NCBI GenBank assembly: GCA_027922465.2
Contig: BQMF02000743.1
Span: 78,733 to 142,732 of the forward strand
Direction of reading: 5' to 3'
Source: Turritopsis dohrnii
Lineage: Eukaryota > Cnidaria > Hydrozoa > Anthoathecata > Oceaniidae
DNA length: 64,000 nt
The position numbers and the translations under genes are program-made. The notes below the pieces were generated by a model, which was not told the origin of the DNA, searched no databases, and saw only the letters and a program-made list of their open reading frames with translations. Shown here piece after piece: positions 10,440-21,013 of this stretch (position 1 is the stretch's first letter; each line of letters starts with the position of its first letter).

Positions 10440-13400
10440 TTATGCATGTCTGTAATGACCCCTTGCATATGTAGAAATACCATCGACGATAATTCTTTTG
10501 TCATCATCCGCATTGAAAGCGAGTTTGTTTGTTTTTATGGTGTGGACATCATGCTTAATCGATTGGAAGGTCATCTGTTCCCTGTAAACATTCTTACCAT
10601 CGAACAAGCATCTCTTATAATCATCAAACCCCATGGTCCTCTTTACTACGCACTTCTTGACTCCCTTACACTTCTTGTCTTCTGTTCCGTCTAGCTGTTT
10701 ATATGCATAGGTCTTTGCTCTTAGAGCAACAAACTCTGTCATTATCTTACCACCCAACTCATCTTTCATTAGACCAATGACTTTCTTATTCAAACCTATG
10801 GGTAAAGGTCTGTTATCTTTCTCATCGTACGCTGAAGTGTCGAATCTCAAAGCTACATCATCGGCGATATCTTTGTAAAAGTCGTCGGTTTTGATGTGAT
10901 AGACAAAGCTGTCTGTATCCATATAGCAGAGCTTTAGATTGTCACCATATTTTGGTCTTATGTAATCATAGTGAAACTCATACATAATCATCTTTGACAA
11001 ATCAAGAACTGCAGGTCCCAGATAGATTGGCTTGTTCAATATGAGTTTGATCTTTTGCATTTCAGCAGCCATCAAATGTTCGCTGAAACAGATACTACCC
11101 TTGAAGTTAGGTTTCATCACCAGCTTCTCATATTGTTCTTTCTTGGTAGCCAAGCGTATGTCTTTATGTTTACGTTGATTCTACCAAAGTTTACCAAAGA
11201 CTGAATTGTTCATGAGCTTGAAAAAGTCCTTTTCAAAGTCATTCGTTGATTTGGTACGCAAATTGGTGTTGAAATCGATGTACGGCTTCAACCATGCGCT
11301 TTGCTTAAATCTCAATACTCTATGAACCTTCTCAAGAACAAGACCATGCTTCAGCGCTTGATCAAGTGCACGGATATAAATAATATAGTTCTTCTTGTCT
11401 GAAAGACATGGAGTTAACTTTTCTACATCATTGATCTTCATTCGCTCGGGCATAAATGGAAGATCGTTATGTGAATCATGAAGCTCCTGAGGATAGTTCA
11501 CATCAACTTCAAGAAGATAACCATATTTACCGTCTTTCTCAGCCAACTTTGAAATGAATTCAGCGGTAAATTTATTAGCATCTACCCACTTGAAATTCCC
11601 TGTCGGTAGCTTCTGAATCATAGCCCATCCATATAGATTGTTTGCATCAAGATATTGGAGATAGCTACTTTCTTCAGTCTTCTTATATTTAGCATCCATA
11701 TACTTGTTATTAGCTTTAGCATGTCTATGAACAGCCTGACAGAGGCCTCCTCTAATACCTTGCTCTACGAAGAGAAACATATCCATATCTGACAACAAAT
11801 CCAGCTCAACCTCTGTCTTTTTCAAACAGGCTTGCCAAGCTAGTCCTGGAGCAGTGTAAAAATGTGCAGGATCCAGTTTATAGTTTGTTATGCATGTTTC
11901 CCTAAAAGTCTCAAAAACATCAGCAAGCAATAGAACGTCTGTCTTGAGGTAGAGATCATGATACGCACCCATATTTTTATTTTTCATATGTTTCCACACC
12001 TTCTGTGCATGCGTATAATCAGCATCAGTGATACCTTTCATGTTCAACTTGCTGTAAAAAGCATCTTCTGGTGGGAGCTTAGTTTTGTTAAACTTATCAA
12101 AAGAATCAATGTATTCATAAGGATAAACTCCTTTTCTTCTCAATAGTTTGAATTGCTCATCACCCTTGAAGAATTTTCGAAGGTTTTTACACTGATCGTC
12201 AGATAGATTGTTTACCAAGTTATCCACACTACTAGCCATGAAACGCACACTATCGATGAATCTCAACTGTATCTTTTGAACTCTAGTCTCCCCATTTCTG
12301 TCAGTGTATTCACCAACCTTAACATCCAATGAGAAAGAGATATATTTTTCTTTGTTTTTAGCGATGACGGTAATCTTTTCATCTCCATACTGTTTGGCTA
12401 GTTCTTTGATAAACAGATGAGCATCATATCCGCTCAGATTATGAAAGACGATCGGGATGTATTTAGGCACTTTATAACGGAGATTACAAGACTGATGTGC
12501 AGCTTCACGAAATTTACCAGTAAAATGACAGTGATCCCTAACCTTAATGTTATCTTTTTCAAATTCTTTCATACATATGTGGCATTTATCAGAATCGATA
12601 AATCCCTGTTCCTCTTCATATGTGAGGTCTCGCATTCTCTGTTTAGGAAACATATTGTATAGCCTTTTCACTTCACCTACTGCATGATCCACAAAACGTA
12701 AAACACAGTCTTCACCACGATAAAGCGTTAGAGGGTCTGAAACTTCACCATGAGCAAATTTGCTATAACAACAGAAGTCTGTGGGGATATGTATACCAAC
12801 CTTTTCAGTGGATGATCCACTACTGCTGCGCGGTTCTTCACAAACCTCTTTTGACAAAGCTTCGAAATCAGCATACATTATGAAAGGAGCTTTGAGCTGG
12901 TACTGACCATCATGAAATTTAACTTTGCTACCCTCATTTGGCATCTCAATCTTAGCAGCATCGTTATTCCTGCAATATTCAAAGTGTTCATCTCGTGTTT
13001 CCTCACTTGAGAATCCATTGAGACAATTCAAGCAATAATGTTCTTTATTTTTGTGCTTCGAGTTGACCTTACTCAAGACACCGCTCAAGTTCTTTACAGC
13101 TATATAATGTCTTTTTTCCTCTTCACATAGTAAAAACAAAACAACCGTTTCTTTGCAATCAAGATGCTTCGACTTACGACACATATAGATACCTTCTGTC
13201 ACATCTTTTGTTAAAACATGCACAGCGATATCAGGGTTCCTCCTCTCAAACAAATCTATTTTATTTAGCGCCATTGGAAACGATAAACCGTCCCAATTAT
13301 AGTTATCATACTTTTTGAGAGTTGAGATTCGTTCAGGATGATTATCGATCTTATCATGATTGAGAGCTGCGATAACAGCCCATTTGAAGCACTCTTCATC

Positions 13401-14318
13401 ATCTTCGTTATGTGGATTGATTATCGATTTCTTACCGCTAAAATTCTTAGGTAGCGGCAAGTAAGAGCTGCCTCTCGTTAATTTTAGCTTGTGAAAGTCT
13501 ACATCAATATTTAAAATTTTATCGATAACAAAGCCGGATTGAGGTAACGCAGGGTTTTCAACCTGTTCGATTATCTTATTGAACATATTATTAACAACAT
13601 TAGATATATCGTTTTCATTGTGAATTGTTTCCATATTGCTATTGAACGCCTTATCGACGTAGATTGTTGCTTCAGGATTGGGTAGATCTTCTTTTCTCCA
13701 TTTGATCCACACAGTTGCTTGAATATTTATTGATTTTTTGTTTTTGAGTTCTCTCATAATCAGATCACTTAAAATGAGTCGAACCTTTTTGAGAAACAAA
13801 TCAACATCCTTTTTTCCATCTGAGTTTATCTTGAACCTTTTATAAGAACCATCAAACGCCGTTTCAATAGGGGTAAATGCTTTTTCCTCTTTTTCTTTTT
13901 CCTCCTCTTTCTCTCCTCTATCCTTTTTATACAAATCCAGAACCTTATCTCTTAAGGTTCTGAAAGCTTTACTCGTTTTCTCCTTAATAGCTTTAGGTAC
14001 ATGATTTATTAACCAATCTCTCCATTCATTCAACTTGTTTTTTACCTGAGATCTATTTTTTACCATTTCTTGCTGTTCAAACAAATCCATGTCTTGTTGA
14101 CTAGGAATAATTGTAACAGGTCGGACTGGTTTGAACCGCCTAGTAGATCTTGGCAGTGGAATAGGTTGGTCATTCCTCGTTGGTGTTGGTGTAGACAAAC
14201 GAGCTGGTGAGCCAGCTAATAATTCAATGAGCTCAGCCTTTCTTAGTTTCGAGTAGCCCTGTAGGCCGCGTTCTCTTGCAAGAGCTTTTAATTCAACAAC
14301 AGTATTTCGTGAAGTCAT
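10440..14318 (-). pseudogene. Polinton protein-primed DNA polymerase B, nonsense-disrupted
   Basis: This is a family B polymerase of about 1290 codons, closely matching the intact copy at 52775-56629. It has an N-terminal SAP-type segment (VVELKALARERGLQGYSKL), a basic low-complexity linker, an exonuclease domain (YADFEAL; HNLSGYDAH; YLKTDVLLLAD), a CHIC...CNLRY zinc/HNH-like insertion, motif A LDANNLYGWAM, motif B KLMNNSVFGK, and motif C YMDTDS. A TAG at 11181-11183, just after motif B, ends the first part; the frame then continues unshifted to 10440. The loss falls between motifs B and C, so the truncated product would lack the metal-binding motif C. Role when intact: replication of the element from a terminal protein primer. 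Confidence 0.93.
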
Positions 14319-14422
14319 GTTATTGAATTATTATTTGTGTAATATTTAAGTGATCATGATCGCTTTAAACCATTTTGAAATATCATTTTTCAATCATGAA
14401 ACGACTCAAACCCTCTAGGTAA

Positions 14423-14451
14423 TTTTTGTTACTCGATTTAAGTAACAAAAA
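14423..14451. terminator. Stem-loop downstream of the SAP gene (copy 1)
   Basis: Stem TTTTTGTTACT with its complement AGTAACAAAAA, loop CGATTTA (7 nt). It lies 12 nt past the stop of the minus-strand gene at 14463. The same structure is found at 56708-56733 in copy 2. It is a candidate 3'-end processing or termination signal. Confidence 0.6.
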
Positions 14452-14462
14452 AAAAACAGCCT

Positions 14463-14765
14463 CTACAAGGATGAACGAGCCAATTTATTCTGTTTGCGAG
14501 CCATCCTTCTCTTCTCGTTATATGTCTCTCGATACCTTTTATATTTTTCTTCGTTGTTTCTTATCCAGTTTGAATAGCGTGTGTAAAATGCTTGTTTCAT
14601 TTCAGGATCACAAAGAAACAATGGATCCTTATCATTTTTCTCAAGTACCTCGAGCAATTTAGCTTTGTTCATTTGGTTAACATATTTTATTTTTCGTGAT
14701 GCACATAATGCTCGTAACGCATTAATACCTATTGATCGGTAATCTGATTCTGTTTTGTCGTTCAT
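14463..14765 (-). CDS. Small basic Polinton protein with SAP-like motif (copy 1)
   Basis: 100 residues. The middle (LRALCASRKIKYVNQMNKAKLLEVLEK, about residues 17-43) has the helix-turn-helix spacing of a SAP DNA-binding motif, and the C-terminus is very basic (EKRRMARKQNKLARSS). It is open and conserved in copy 2 at 56744-57046, so both protein and position are maintained. It is probably a DNA-binding accessory protein, although the function is not known. A TATATAAAG box lies about 8-16 nt before the ATG and is identical in copy 2, which suggests a very short leader. It lies upstream of PolB on the same strand, separated by a hairpin. Confidence 0.75.
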   Translation of the reverse strand: MNDKTESDYRSIGINALRALCASRKIKYVNQMNKAKLLEVLEKNDKDPLFLCDPEMKQAFYTRYSNWIRNNEEKYKRYRETYNEKRRMARKQNKLARSSL

Positions 14766-14867
14766 GTTTATTCTTTATATAAAAGAGATAAACTTTTAAC
14801 CCACTTTGATGTCATGTAACAAAATGAGCTAAATAAACGTTGTTTATAAATAAACAATATCAGCAGG

Positions 14868-15359
14868 ATGCATAAACTTCAAGAGATTTATTATCAACCT
14901 CAAAACTTATGGAAAGGACAAAAGGCTATTCACAATCTAAGAGGATTTGGTTTCAAACCAAAGGAAATTAAGAAGTGGCTATCAAAACAAGCTTTGTGGC
15001 AGGTACATCTACCGGCATCGAAAAGGATCGAACGTCCACATTATGAGGTGACTAAACCGAATGAAATTCATCAATTTGATATATTGTACATGCCTAGTGA
15101 TATGCTGTATGGTAATAAATACAAGTACATTTTGTCTGGTGTTGACACTGCTTCACGCTATAAGGTGGCCCGACCTTTGAAGACTAAGAGAGCGAAAGAG
15201 GTTGCCGCTATGATTGAAGACATCTACAAGGTTGGACCGTTAACTTATCCAAAAGTATTTCAATGTGATAACGGTTCAGAATTCAAAGCTGATGTATCAA
15301 AATTGTTGGAGAAGCATAAGGATACAGAGCTACCTCCTGATTATGTGCAAGGTTGGTGA
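14868..15359 (+). pseudogene. Polinton integrase with in-frame internal deletion
   Basis: 163 residues against 327 in copy 2. The N-terminal zinc/HTH-like part and the first two acidic catalytic residues of the rve core (DILYMP and CDNGSEF) are present. After LLEK the protein jumps straight to the final residues DTELPPDYVQGW, removing about 170 residues with the third catalytic acid (Glu) and the chromodomain-like C-terminus. The deletion keeps the frame and occurs at short matching sequences (a GA(A/G)AAG-like joint). The product cannot be an active integrase. ATG at 14868. Confidence 0.9.
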
Positions 15360-15375
15360 ACCGTACATACAAAGT

Positions 15376-15400
15376 ATCTTTACTAGAAACAAGTAAAGAT
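15376..15400. terminator. Stem-loop between convergent integrase and small-protein genes (copy 1)
   Basis: Perfect 9-bp stem ATCTTTACT / AGTAAAGAT with 7-nt loop AGAAACA, 16 nt after the integrase stop and 56 nt from the end of the opposing gene. All 25 nt are identical to 58147-58171 in copy 2 although nearby bases differ. Confidence 0.65.
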
Positions 15401-15456
15401 GAGTCGTCTAGCGACGAGGTTTAGCGCCACATAATGTCATAATCAAAGAATTGCCT

Positions 15457-15759
15457 TTAATGATTCTTTTCAGATTGTTTGAGCCCCTTCGGTCTGACAA
15501 AGACTTCTCCAGAACACCAACCATAACCCTTTAATTCAACGCAAAGTCTTGCAGGCAACCACGTCTTATATAAATTTCCTGTCTTGTCTTGGACCTCTGC
15601 ATACATAGCTGTTCCAGAACCAAATTCAGATGCAGGTGTGTCTATCTCACCTACAGATTTAACATGATAAATCACGTTTTCAGTTAGCTCTCTCCAATTT
15701 ATGATTGGAACAATTTGTTCCATGTTTTGTTCAAATGTTGCAACTGTTGGAAATTCCAT
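15457..15759 (-). CDS. Conserved Polinton small protein (copy 1)
   Basis: 100 residues, starting ATG-GAA-TTT. The central part (ENVIYHVKSV...YAEVQDKTGNLYKTWLPARL) matches copy 2 at 58190-58510 well, while the N-terminal linker and C-terminus vary. I do not recognise a domain. The beta-rich middle ending in a WLP-R-L segment is the conserved core. It is convergent with the integrase and shares its stem-loop. Open in both copies. Confidence 0.65.
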   Translation of the reverse strand: MEFPTVATFEQNMEQIVPIINWRELTENVIYHVKSVGEIDTPASEFGSGTAMYAEVQDKTGNLYKTWLPARLCVELKGYGWCSGEVFVRPKGLKQSEKNH

Positions 15760-15853
15760 TGTCTCTTTTTTGTCTATATACTTGTGATCATATCTTTTTA
15801 TATCAGTTTTCTTTTATCACTTTTTCAAATTTTGGAGCACATAACCGCACATC

Positions 15854-16373
15854 CTAGTAACCATTTTCGGTTATGGATTTTTTCAGGTTTTGAAATTCTA
15901 CCCTCAAACGTTTTTGAAATTGATTTTGGGTTTCAGTCTCCATCTTTCTATCTGTAGAACTGAGTCTTTCTAAAGCTTTGTAATATGTTTCCTGCAAAAC
16001 CTGGAATTCTTTGTAATTGATCTTCCCATCAGTCAGCGCCTGACTGATGTTAGTTTCGAACACAGCGATTGAGGATGTAACAATATCATATAATTTTATC
16101 ACTTTTTCTACTTTCTTTTGATATCTTTTGATGACAGCTGTGGTAAGTCCGGTACAGATAGAGCCGGCTAAGGCTACACCACCTAATCCTGCGGAAATAG
16201 GCATTCCAATAATAGTAGCCCCTGTTGCAATTGAACCGATGCCAGAGCCAATGGTTATAGCGCTTAAGCTAGCATTTAGGAGCATCAATCGTTCTATCGC
16301 CTTGCTGTATCTCTTGAGCTTGATGCTAAGCTTGTCCTTTAGTTTTATCAACTCTTCAAACTCAGAATTTATT
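15854..16373 (-). pseudogene. Polinton hydrophobic glycine-rich protein, 5' end lost (copy 1)
   Basis: The body is open for about 170 residues. A basic N-terminal helix (LIKLKDKLSIKLKRYSKAIER) comes first, then a long glycine/alanine/isoleucine segment (about 50 residues, SAITIGSGIGSIATGATIIG onwards) that looks membrane-inserting, then a charged coiled C-terminus. The original start in copy 2 lies about 30 codons further upstream. In copy 1 a 1-nt deletion near 16390 and the promoter inversion at 16405-16553 have removed the authentic beginning. The function is unknown; a membrane-active virion protein is one possibility. Confidence 0.65.
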
Positions 16374-16404
16374 ACGCTTGTGTTAAACTTTCTTGCTCAG
16401 ACAG

Positions 16405-16553
16405 ATCCAAAGATCTCCAAAGGGGTCAATGTCAATGTCTTCCATTTTATTTATTTATTTAGAGGATAATTTATTATTTATTATGTTATAACAACCCTCT
16501 AAATATGAGTTTTAAAATTTATCCAAAACTACCCACTGCTCCTGAAGTTTGAA
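16405..16553. other. Inverted segment carrying a divergent promoter
   Basis: The reverse complement of this stretch aligns with 59150-59290 of copy 2, including both start codons and the AT-rich spacer between two divergent genes. In copy 1 the 5' ends of the two genes are therefore exchanged: each start codon now leads into the other gene's remainder and soon meets a stop. Confidence 0.85.
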
Positions 16554-17237
16554 ATTAGAGATGGTGAATTATACTACAAAGACAGTAGCAAACCATTTAC
16601 AAACAATGGAAGACTAAGGGCTACTGGTACTATAGCTGAAATATTGGGGAAGAACAGGTTACGTAGTTTAGGGTATGATATACCTAAGAGCAAATTTTCA
16701 GCAGACAGGCAGCTGTACTTAACAAAATAGCAGAAGAGCTTCCCTCGACATCTAAAATCACAACAGCAACCGATGTAGAGTTGGAAGATATGTCCGGTGA
16801 TATGTACGGAAGATTTAATTTCAGCGCTTAGACAACAATCGGTCGATCATGAAACAACTCAGACTGGCGATCTATATCCTGTGCGTGAGCTGTTAGGATT
16901 GGATAAAGCGGTGAGAAACATACGAGGAGGTCTTCAGGAAGAGGTTGCAAAAAAGGTTCGAATAGAACAGCATATCGATAAGGAGAAAAACAAGTTGGAA
17001 GAAATGGAAAATGATGCAACATACACAGATGAACAACGAAAAGAGGTTGAAGAGAGAATGGAGGGATTACGTGAAGAGTTGGAAGCTAGGAAAGAGAACA
17101 TTAATATTCTCAAAGGCAAACTAAACAGTCAAGTTACGAGCATCAAAGAAACCATTGCTAAAGTCCTCGACAAAGATACCACATTAGGTGAAAGGATACG
17201 AACACTATTCCGTGAACAAGGTATAACAATCGTTAGC
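16550..17237 (+). pseudogene. Polinton coiled-coil protein, truncated (copy 1)
   Basis: Matches the middle of the gene at 59263-60535. The first part (16550-16790) is frameshifted. From about 16797 the frame is open and encodes a long charged coiled coil (EEVAKKVRIEQHIDKEKN, EEMENDATYTDEQRKEVEER, KETIAKVLDKDT), then continues without a stop into the endonuclease of the adjoining retrotransposon. N-terminus lost by deletion at the inversion edge; C-terminal membrane segments lost at 17237. Confidence 0.8.
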
Positions 17238-19757
17238 GTATACAAAAAACCTAATCATGCTATGACCAAATCGAAAGAAAAACCTTCTTATCTTCTTGTT
17301 ACCGTGTACCAACCAAACTTTGATGAAAAGGAAAAACTAAAATGGCTGGACCTGTTTGAAACAACCATTGCTGAAATTTGTACCAAATGGAACGGCATTA
17401 TTATTCTTACCGGTGATACAAATATTGATTTTCTCGGTCAAGAAAAGGAATCGACAATACGTTACAAAGATATACTCACTTCATACAACCTTTACCAACA
17501 TGTCACAAAACCTACAAGAAAAAGTAAAACCCTCATCGATCATATAATCACCAACATTCCAAACAAAGTCAGTCACAGCGACGTCCTCCCAACCGACGAA
17601 ATAAGTGACCATGATACCCCTTATATCCTGCTGAGCATCAAAAAAGAGCGTTTTGAACCTCGTTATAAGTTCATTCGTGACGACAAGAATCTCGATATGA
17701 ATTCTTACATTAATGAAATATCTCATTTACCATTCAACCTCGTTTATGCTTTCGACGATCCTGAAGATTAAATAGACATTCTCAACCGTCTGATTCTCGA
17801 ATGCATCGAAAACCATGTACCATTAAAACGTGTGAAACTGACTCGCCCAGTTGCACCTTGGATGAGGGATCCAGCTATCGAAATATGTCGAGGCCAACTT
17901 GAGCTGTCTCGTCAACAAGCTCGTTTCAACCCACAAAACAAAGCGTCGTACAAAGGACAACTATACAACTACAAAAAGAAATTGAAGGAAATCAAAAATA
18001 ACTTTTTCAAAAAATCTCTTTCATCAAAAGACCCTAAAGCTGTTTGGAGCACCATCCATCGAATTTTGAACAATCAAAAGTCTCGTATTAACCACCATCC
18101 CTCCGAAATGAATGACTACTATAGCAAGCTAGCTTCAGAACTTACCGGTAAACCTAACGTAGAATCAATTTTACCAGACGATATCGAGACAATAAATGAC
18201 GAAACTTCATTCAAAATTTTGCACACATGTTATGATGAGGTGCATCAGATTCTAAAGAATTTGAAAAATGACTGTTCTTGTGGATCTGATAGCATCTCCA
18301 TACGCTTCATAAAACCAATTTCAGAGTCCATCACGTTACGACTTGTGCATATAATCAATAATTGCATTGACAAGAAAATCTTTCCTCGACAATGGAAGAT
18401 TGCTCGCGTATGCCCTATACCAAAAATAGATTCACCAATGAAAATCAAGGACTACCGACCGATATCAGTGCTGCCTGTATTATCGAAAGTTTTCGAAAGA
18501 GTCATCTTGATTCAGCTTTGTAAATTCATCGAGGACAAAGCACTCTATCATCAAACACAATCTGGCTTTCGTAAAGGCCATTCCACCGCTACCTTACTCA
18601 TCAAAATTCGAGATGACATCAAAAAAGCGATGAACAAAAGTGAAGTCACCCTATCTATATTGATCGAGTACTCAAAAGCCTTTGACACCATAGACCACCA
18701 GAATCTACTATTGAAGCTAAGAGATATGAACTTTTCCTACGATTCTCTTCAAATTTTGTCGAGCTATTTAAAAGATAGGAAACAGTATGTACAAGTTGAA
18801 GACAAAATCTCTTCCACGAAACCCATGTGCTTTGGAGTTCCTCAGGGTAGTATATTAGGCCCTGTGCTATTTAATCTCTACGTTGTTGAACTTTCAGATC
18901 AAGTGATATCATCAAGTATACAATACGCAGATGACACCACCCTTTACCGACACTGCAAAGTCAAAGATTTGCAGCTAACCATTAAAGAGATGGAAAAGGA
19001 CGTCGAGAATCTTCAATCGTGGTCAAAGGATAACAACCTTCTATTTAACAACAACAAATTACAGCTCATTATATTCCATTCGCAACGTCTAAGAAACTTT
19101 CCGAAAAATCAAAGTCAACTTTTCCGATGTTCCGGAAAATCGATTGAGCACAAATCAGATGTTAAATTGCTCGGAGTTGACCTTGATCAAAATTTATCAT
19201 GGTCAACTCATATCAATGCTATCATCAAGTCTTCTCAAGGAACACTGTGTGCTCTCCGTAAATTCAGTCGCTTCACCCCGTTTCATGTTCGAAAAGCCTT
19301 GGCTGAAACAATGATACTATCCAAGCTTAAATACAGCAATGTCGTTTTTGCTCAAATTCCAAAATATCAAATTCAACGACTACAAAAGATCCAAAATATA
19401 GCGGCTGGGTATGTTATATCTCGTTATGCTAACTTGAATGACGTAATTAGATTAAAATGGCTACCAGTCAAAGAGTATATAGAATTTAATACCGCGAAAA
19501 TTGTCCACAAATCGCGTCGGGATAAAAACCATCCCAGTTACCTTAATGTTGAATTCTTTGATCCAAATAAGACGCTGCGTTCTACTTCCAAAGAGCCATT
19601 GGTTAAAATTGTTGGTGATGGATCATTCCAAAGTCAAGCCCGTTGGTATGATGATCTACCAGAAAATATTAAATCTTTAAAGACTTTAGAGAAATTTTCT
19701 TTGGAAGCCAAAAACTTTTATTTTGATAAGGCCTTAGCTCGGGCCCTGTCACTTTGA
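17238..19757 (+). pseudogene. Endonuclease-reverse transcriptase (CR1/Jockey-type ORF2), partial
   Basis: Endonuclease motifs seen are GDTNIDFL, LIDHII and ISDHDTPY. A TAA at about 17769-17771 lies in the linker, after which the same frame continues. The RT is open from 17832: KDYRPISVLPVLSKVFER, SGFRKGHSTATLL, FDTIDH, GVPQGSILGPVLFNLYV and YADDTTLY. The motif A position that is normally Asp in (D)xSKAFDTIDH reads Glu (LIEYSKAF), which should impair catalysis. The C-terminal domain is complete, ending in ALARALSL. The N-terminal endonuclease residues are missing through 5' truncation, so this copy is dead. Confidence 0.88.
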
Positions 19758-19758
19758 T

Positions 19759-19799
<41 letters not shown>

Positions 19800-20190
19800 T
19801 TTGTTTGAATAATATATGTATAATATAATAATATATGTTTTTTAATCATTATCTATTTTCATTTTCATTGGATCTAATTCTCATTACTACACTAGTCTTC
19901 CCATTACTTACTTCAGTCTATCCTCAATTCTAAGTTGAACTACCTCTTACTTCCTATTTTGCAATGCCCTGCTCCGCACCTCTTGAGCTCGGTTCCTTAG
20001 GGTTTTTTTTCGCTGGGTTTTTTTTATCATAACTGCATTTTACTACTATAAATATTTTAACGAAATTATTTTAATAGATATATTTTATTCATTATGAATT
20101 TTAATTTTAATTTTTTAGTTTAGGCGGAAGAACAATTTGTATAAATTGAAGCCAATTTAATGTAAAATAAATAAATAAAATAAATATGTC
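17238..20190 (+). mobile_element. 5'-truncated CR1/Jockey-group non-LTR retrotransposon
   Basis: It contains the C-terminal part of an APE-type endonuclease, a full RT domain and a 3' untranslated region, ending near 20190 in an AAATAAATAAAT-type repeat tail. The 5' edge abuts Polinton sequence at 17237/17238. A run of about 36 T residues follows the stop codon (about 19760-19795). The Polinton does not resume after the tail, so more than a simple insertion happened here. Confidence 0.8.
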
Positions 20191-21013
20191 CATAGTAACT
20201 TCTCAGTCACATTTTAACACATTGGCAAAAATTGTGAGAGAAACCTTATCATTTGATGCTCTTTTCATAAAGTTTAAAATAAGTTTTTTTGTGGTATTAA
20301 GTTCAATTCCACCCTGATCAGTATGGACAGCATTTTTATATGAATATCAAGTTGATGGTAGCTTTACCATTGTAGCTGTACCATTTTACTTTTTATAGTT
20401 ATCAGTGTACACACGATTTTTGCAACTTTGGGGAAATATATAGTCGCATTTTTGCGAATCTTGTTAACATATGAAAACATTCCCAGTGGAGCCATTTTTT
20501 ATTTCCAGTTCAAAGCTCCTCTCTGGAAAATTCAAAACACAACAGTAAACATCCCTCTTATCCTTTATTTATCCAGTAATAATAACTTTGTTTTAACTAA
20601 ACAGATGCTATTTTAACTTTTAAACCTTTCAATACCAATTCACATCATCATGATAGTAAACAATATTGATCATGTTCTGTAGCCATTATCAAACACTTCT
20701 AAACTCTTTACTTTCCATATTTCATACCTGTAAACAATTTAATAACACTCGATTTACTTTCCAGCATACTTTCCTATTGTAAAGATACACTTTCTATTTG
20801 TTTTCTACTGCAATTCCACTGCCATTTTCATACAGTGGAAGACATAAAAATGCTTTCTTCGTAACTTCATAAGTGTGGAGCCATTTTGAAATAAATAAAA
20901 TAAGGAACAGTTCGTTACCAAAACAAATCAGTAACTGCTCGTAGGACATGCATCTTTATGACTTGATCGTTTTAACTCTATTTTTACTCTCTTTTAACGC
21001 TGTATTTATTAAA
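20191..21013. other. No gene recognised
   Basis: AT-rich, with only short open frames such as 20428-20616 that match nothing I know. No clear repeat structure. Confidence 0.5.

Larger units (their letters stand above)
9962..17237. mobile_element. Polinton/Maverick copy 1, right-truncated and decayed
   Basis: The left end begins AGAGATAGGAAAGTGC, matching copy 2 at 52050; an AG start suits Polinton terminal repeats. Gene order is PolB (-), small SAP protein (-), integrase (+), small protein (-), hydrophobic protein (-), coiled-coil protein (+). Copy 2 has the same order plus an ankyrin gene at the left. Copy 1 stops at 17237, where a CR1-like retrotransposon begins, and its right-hand genes (capsid, ATPase) and right terminal repeat are missing. 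Disablements are listed under the individual genes. Polintons are self-synthesising, virus-related DNA elements integrated in eukaryote genomes. Confidence 0.92.

Noticed and set aside
11958..12662. Plus-strand frames opposite PolB
   Set aside because: Antisense shadows, repeated at the same place in both Polinton copies.
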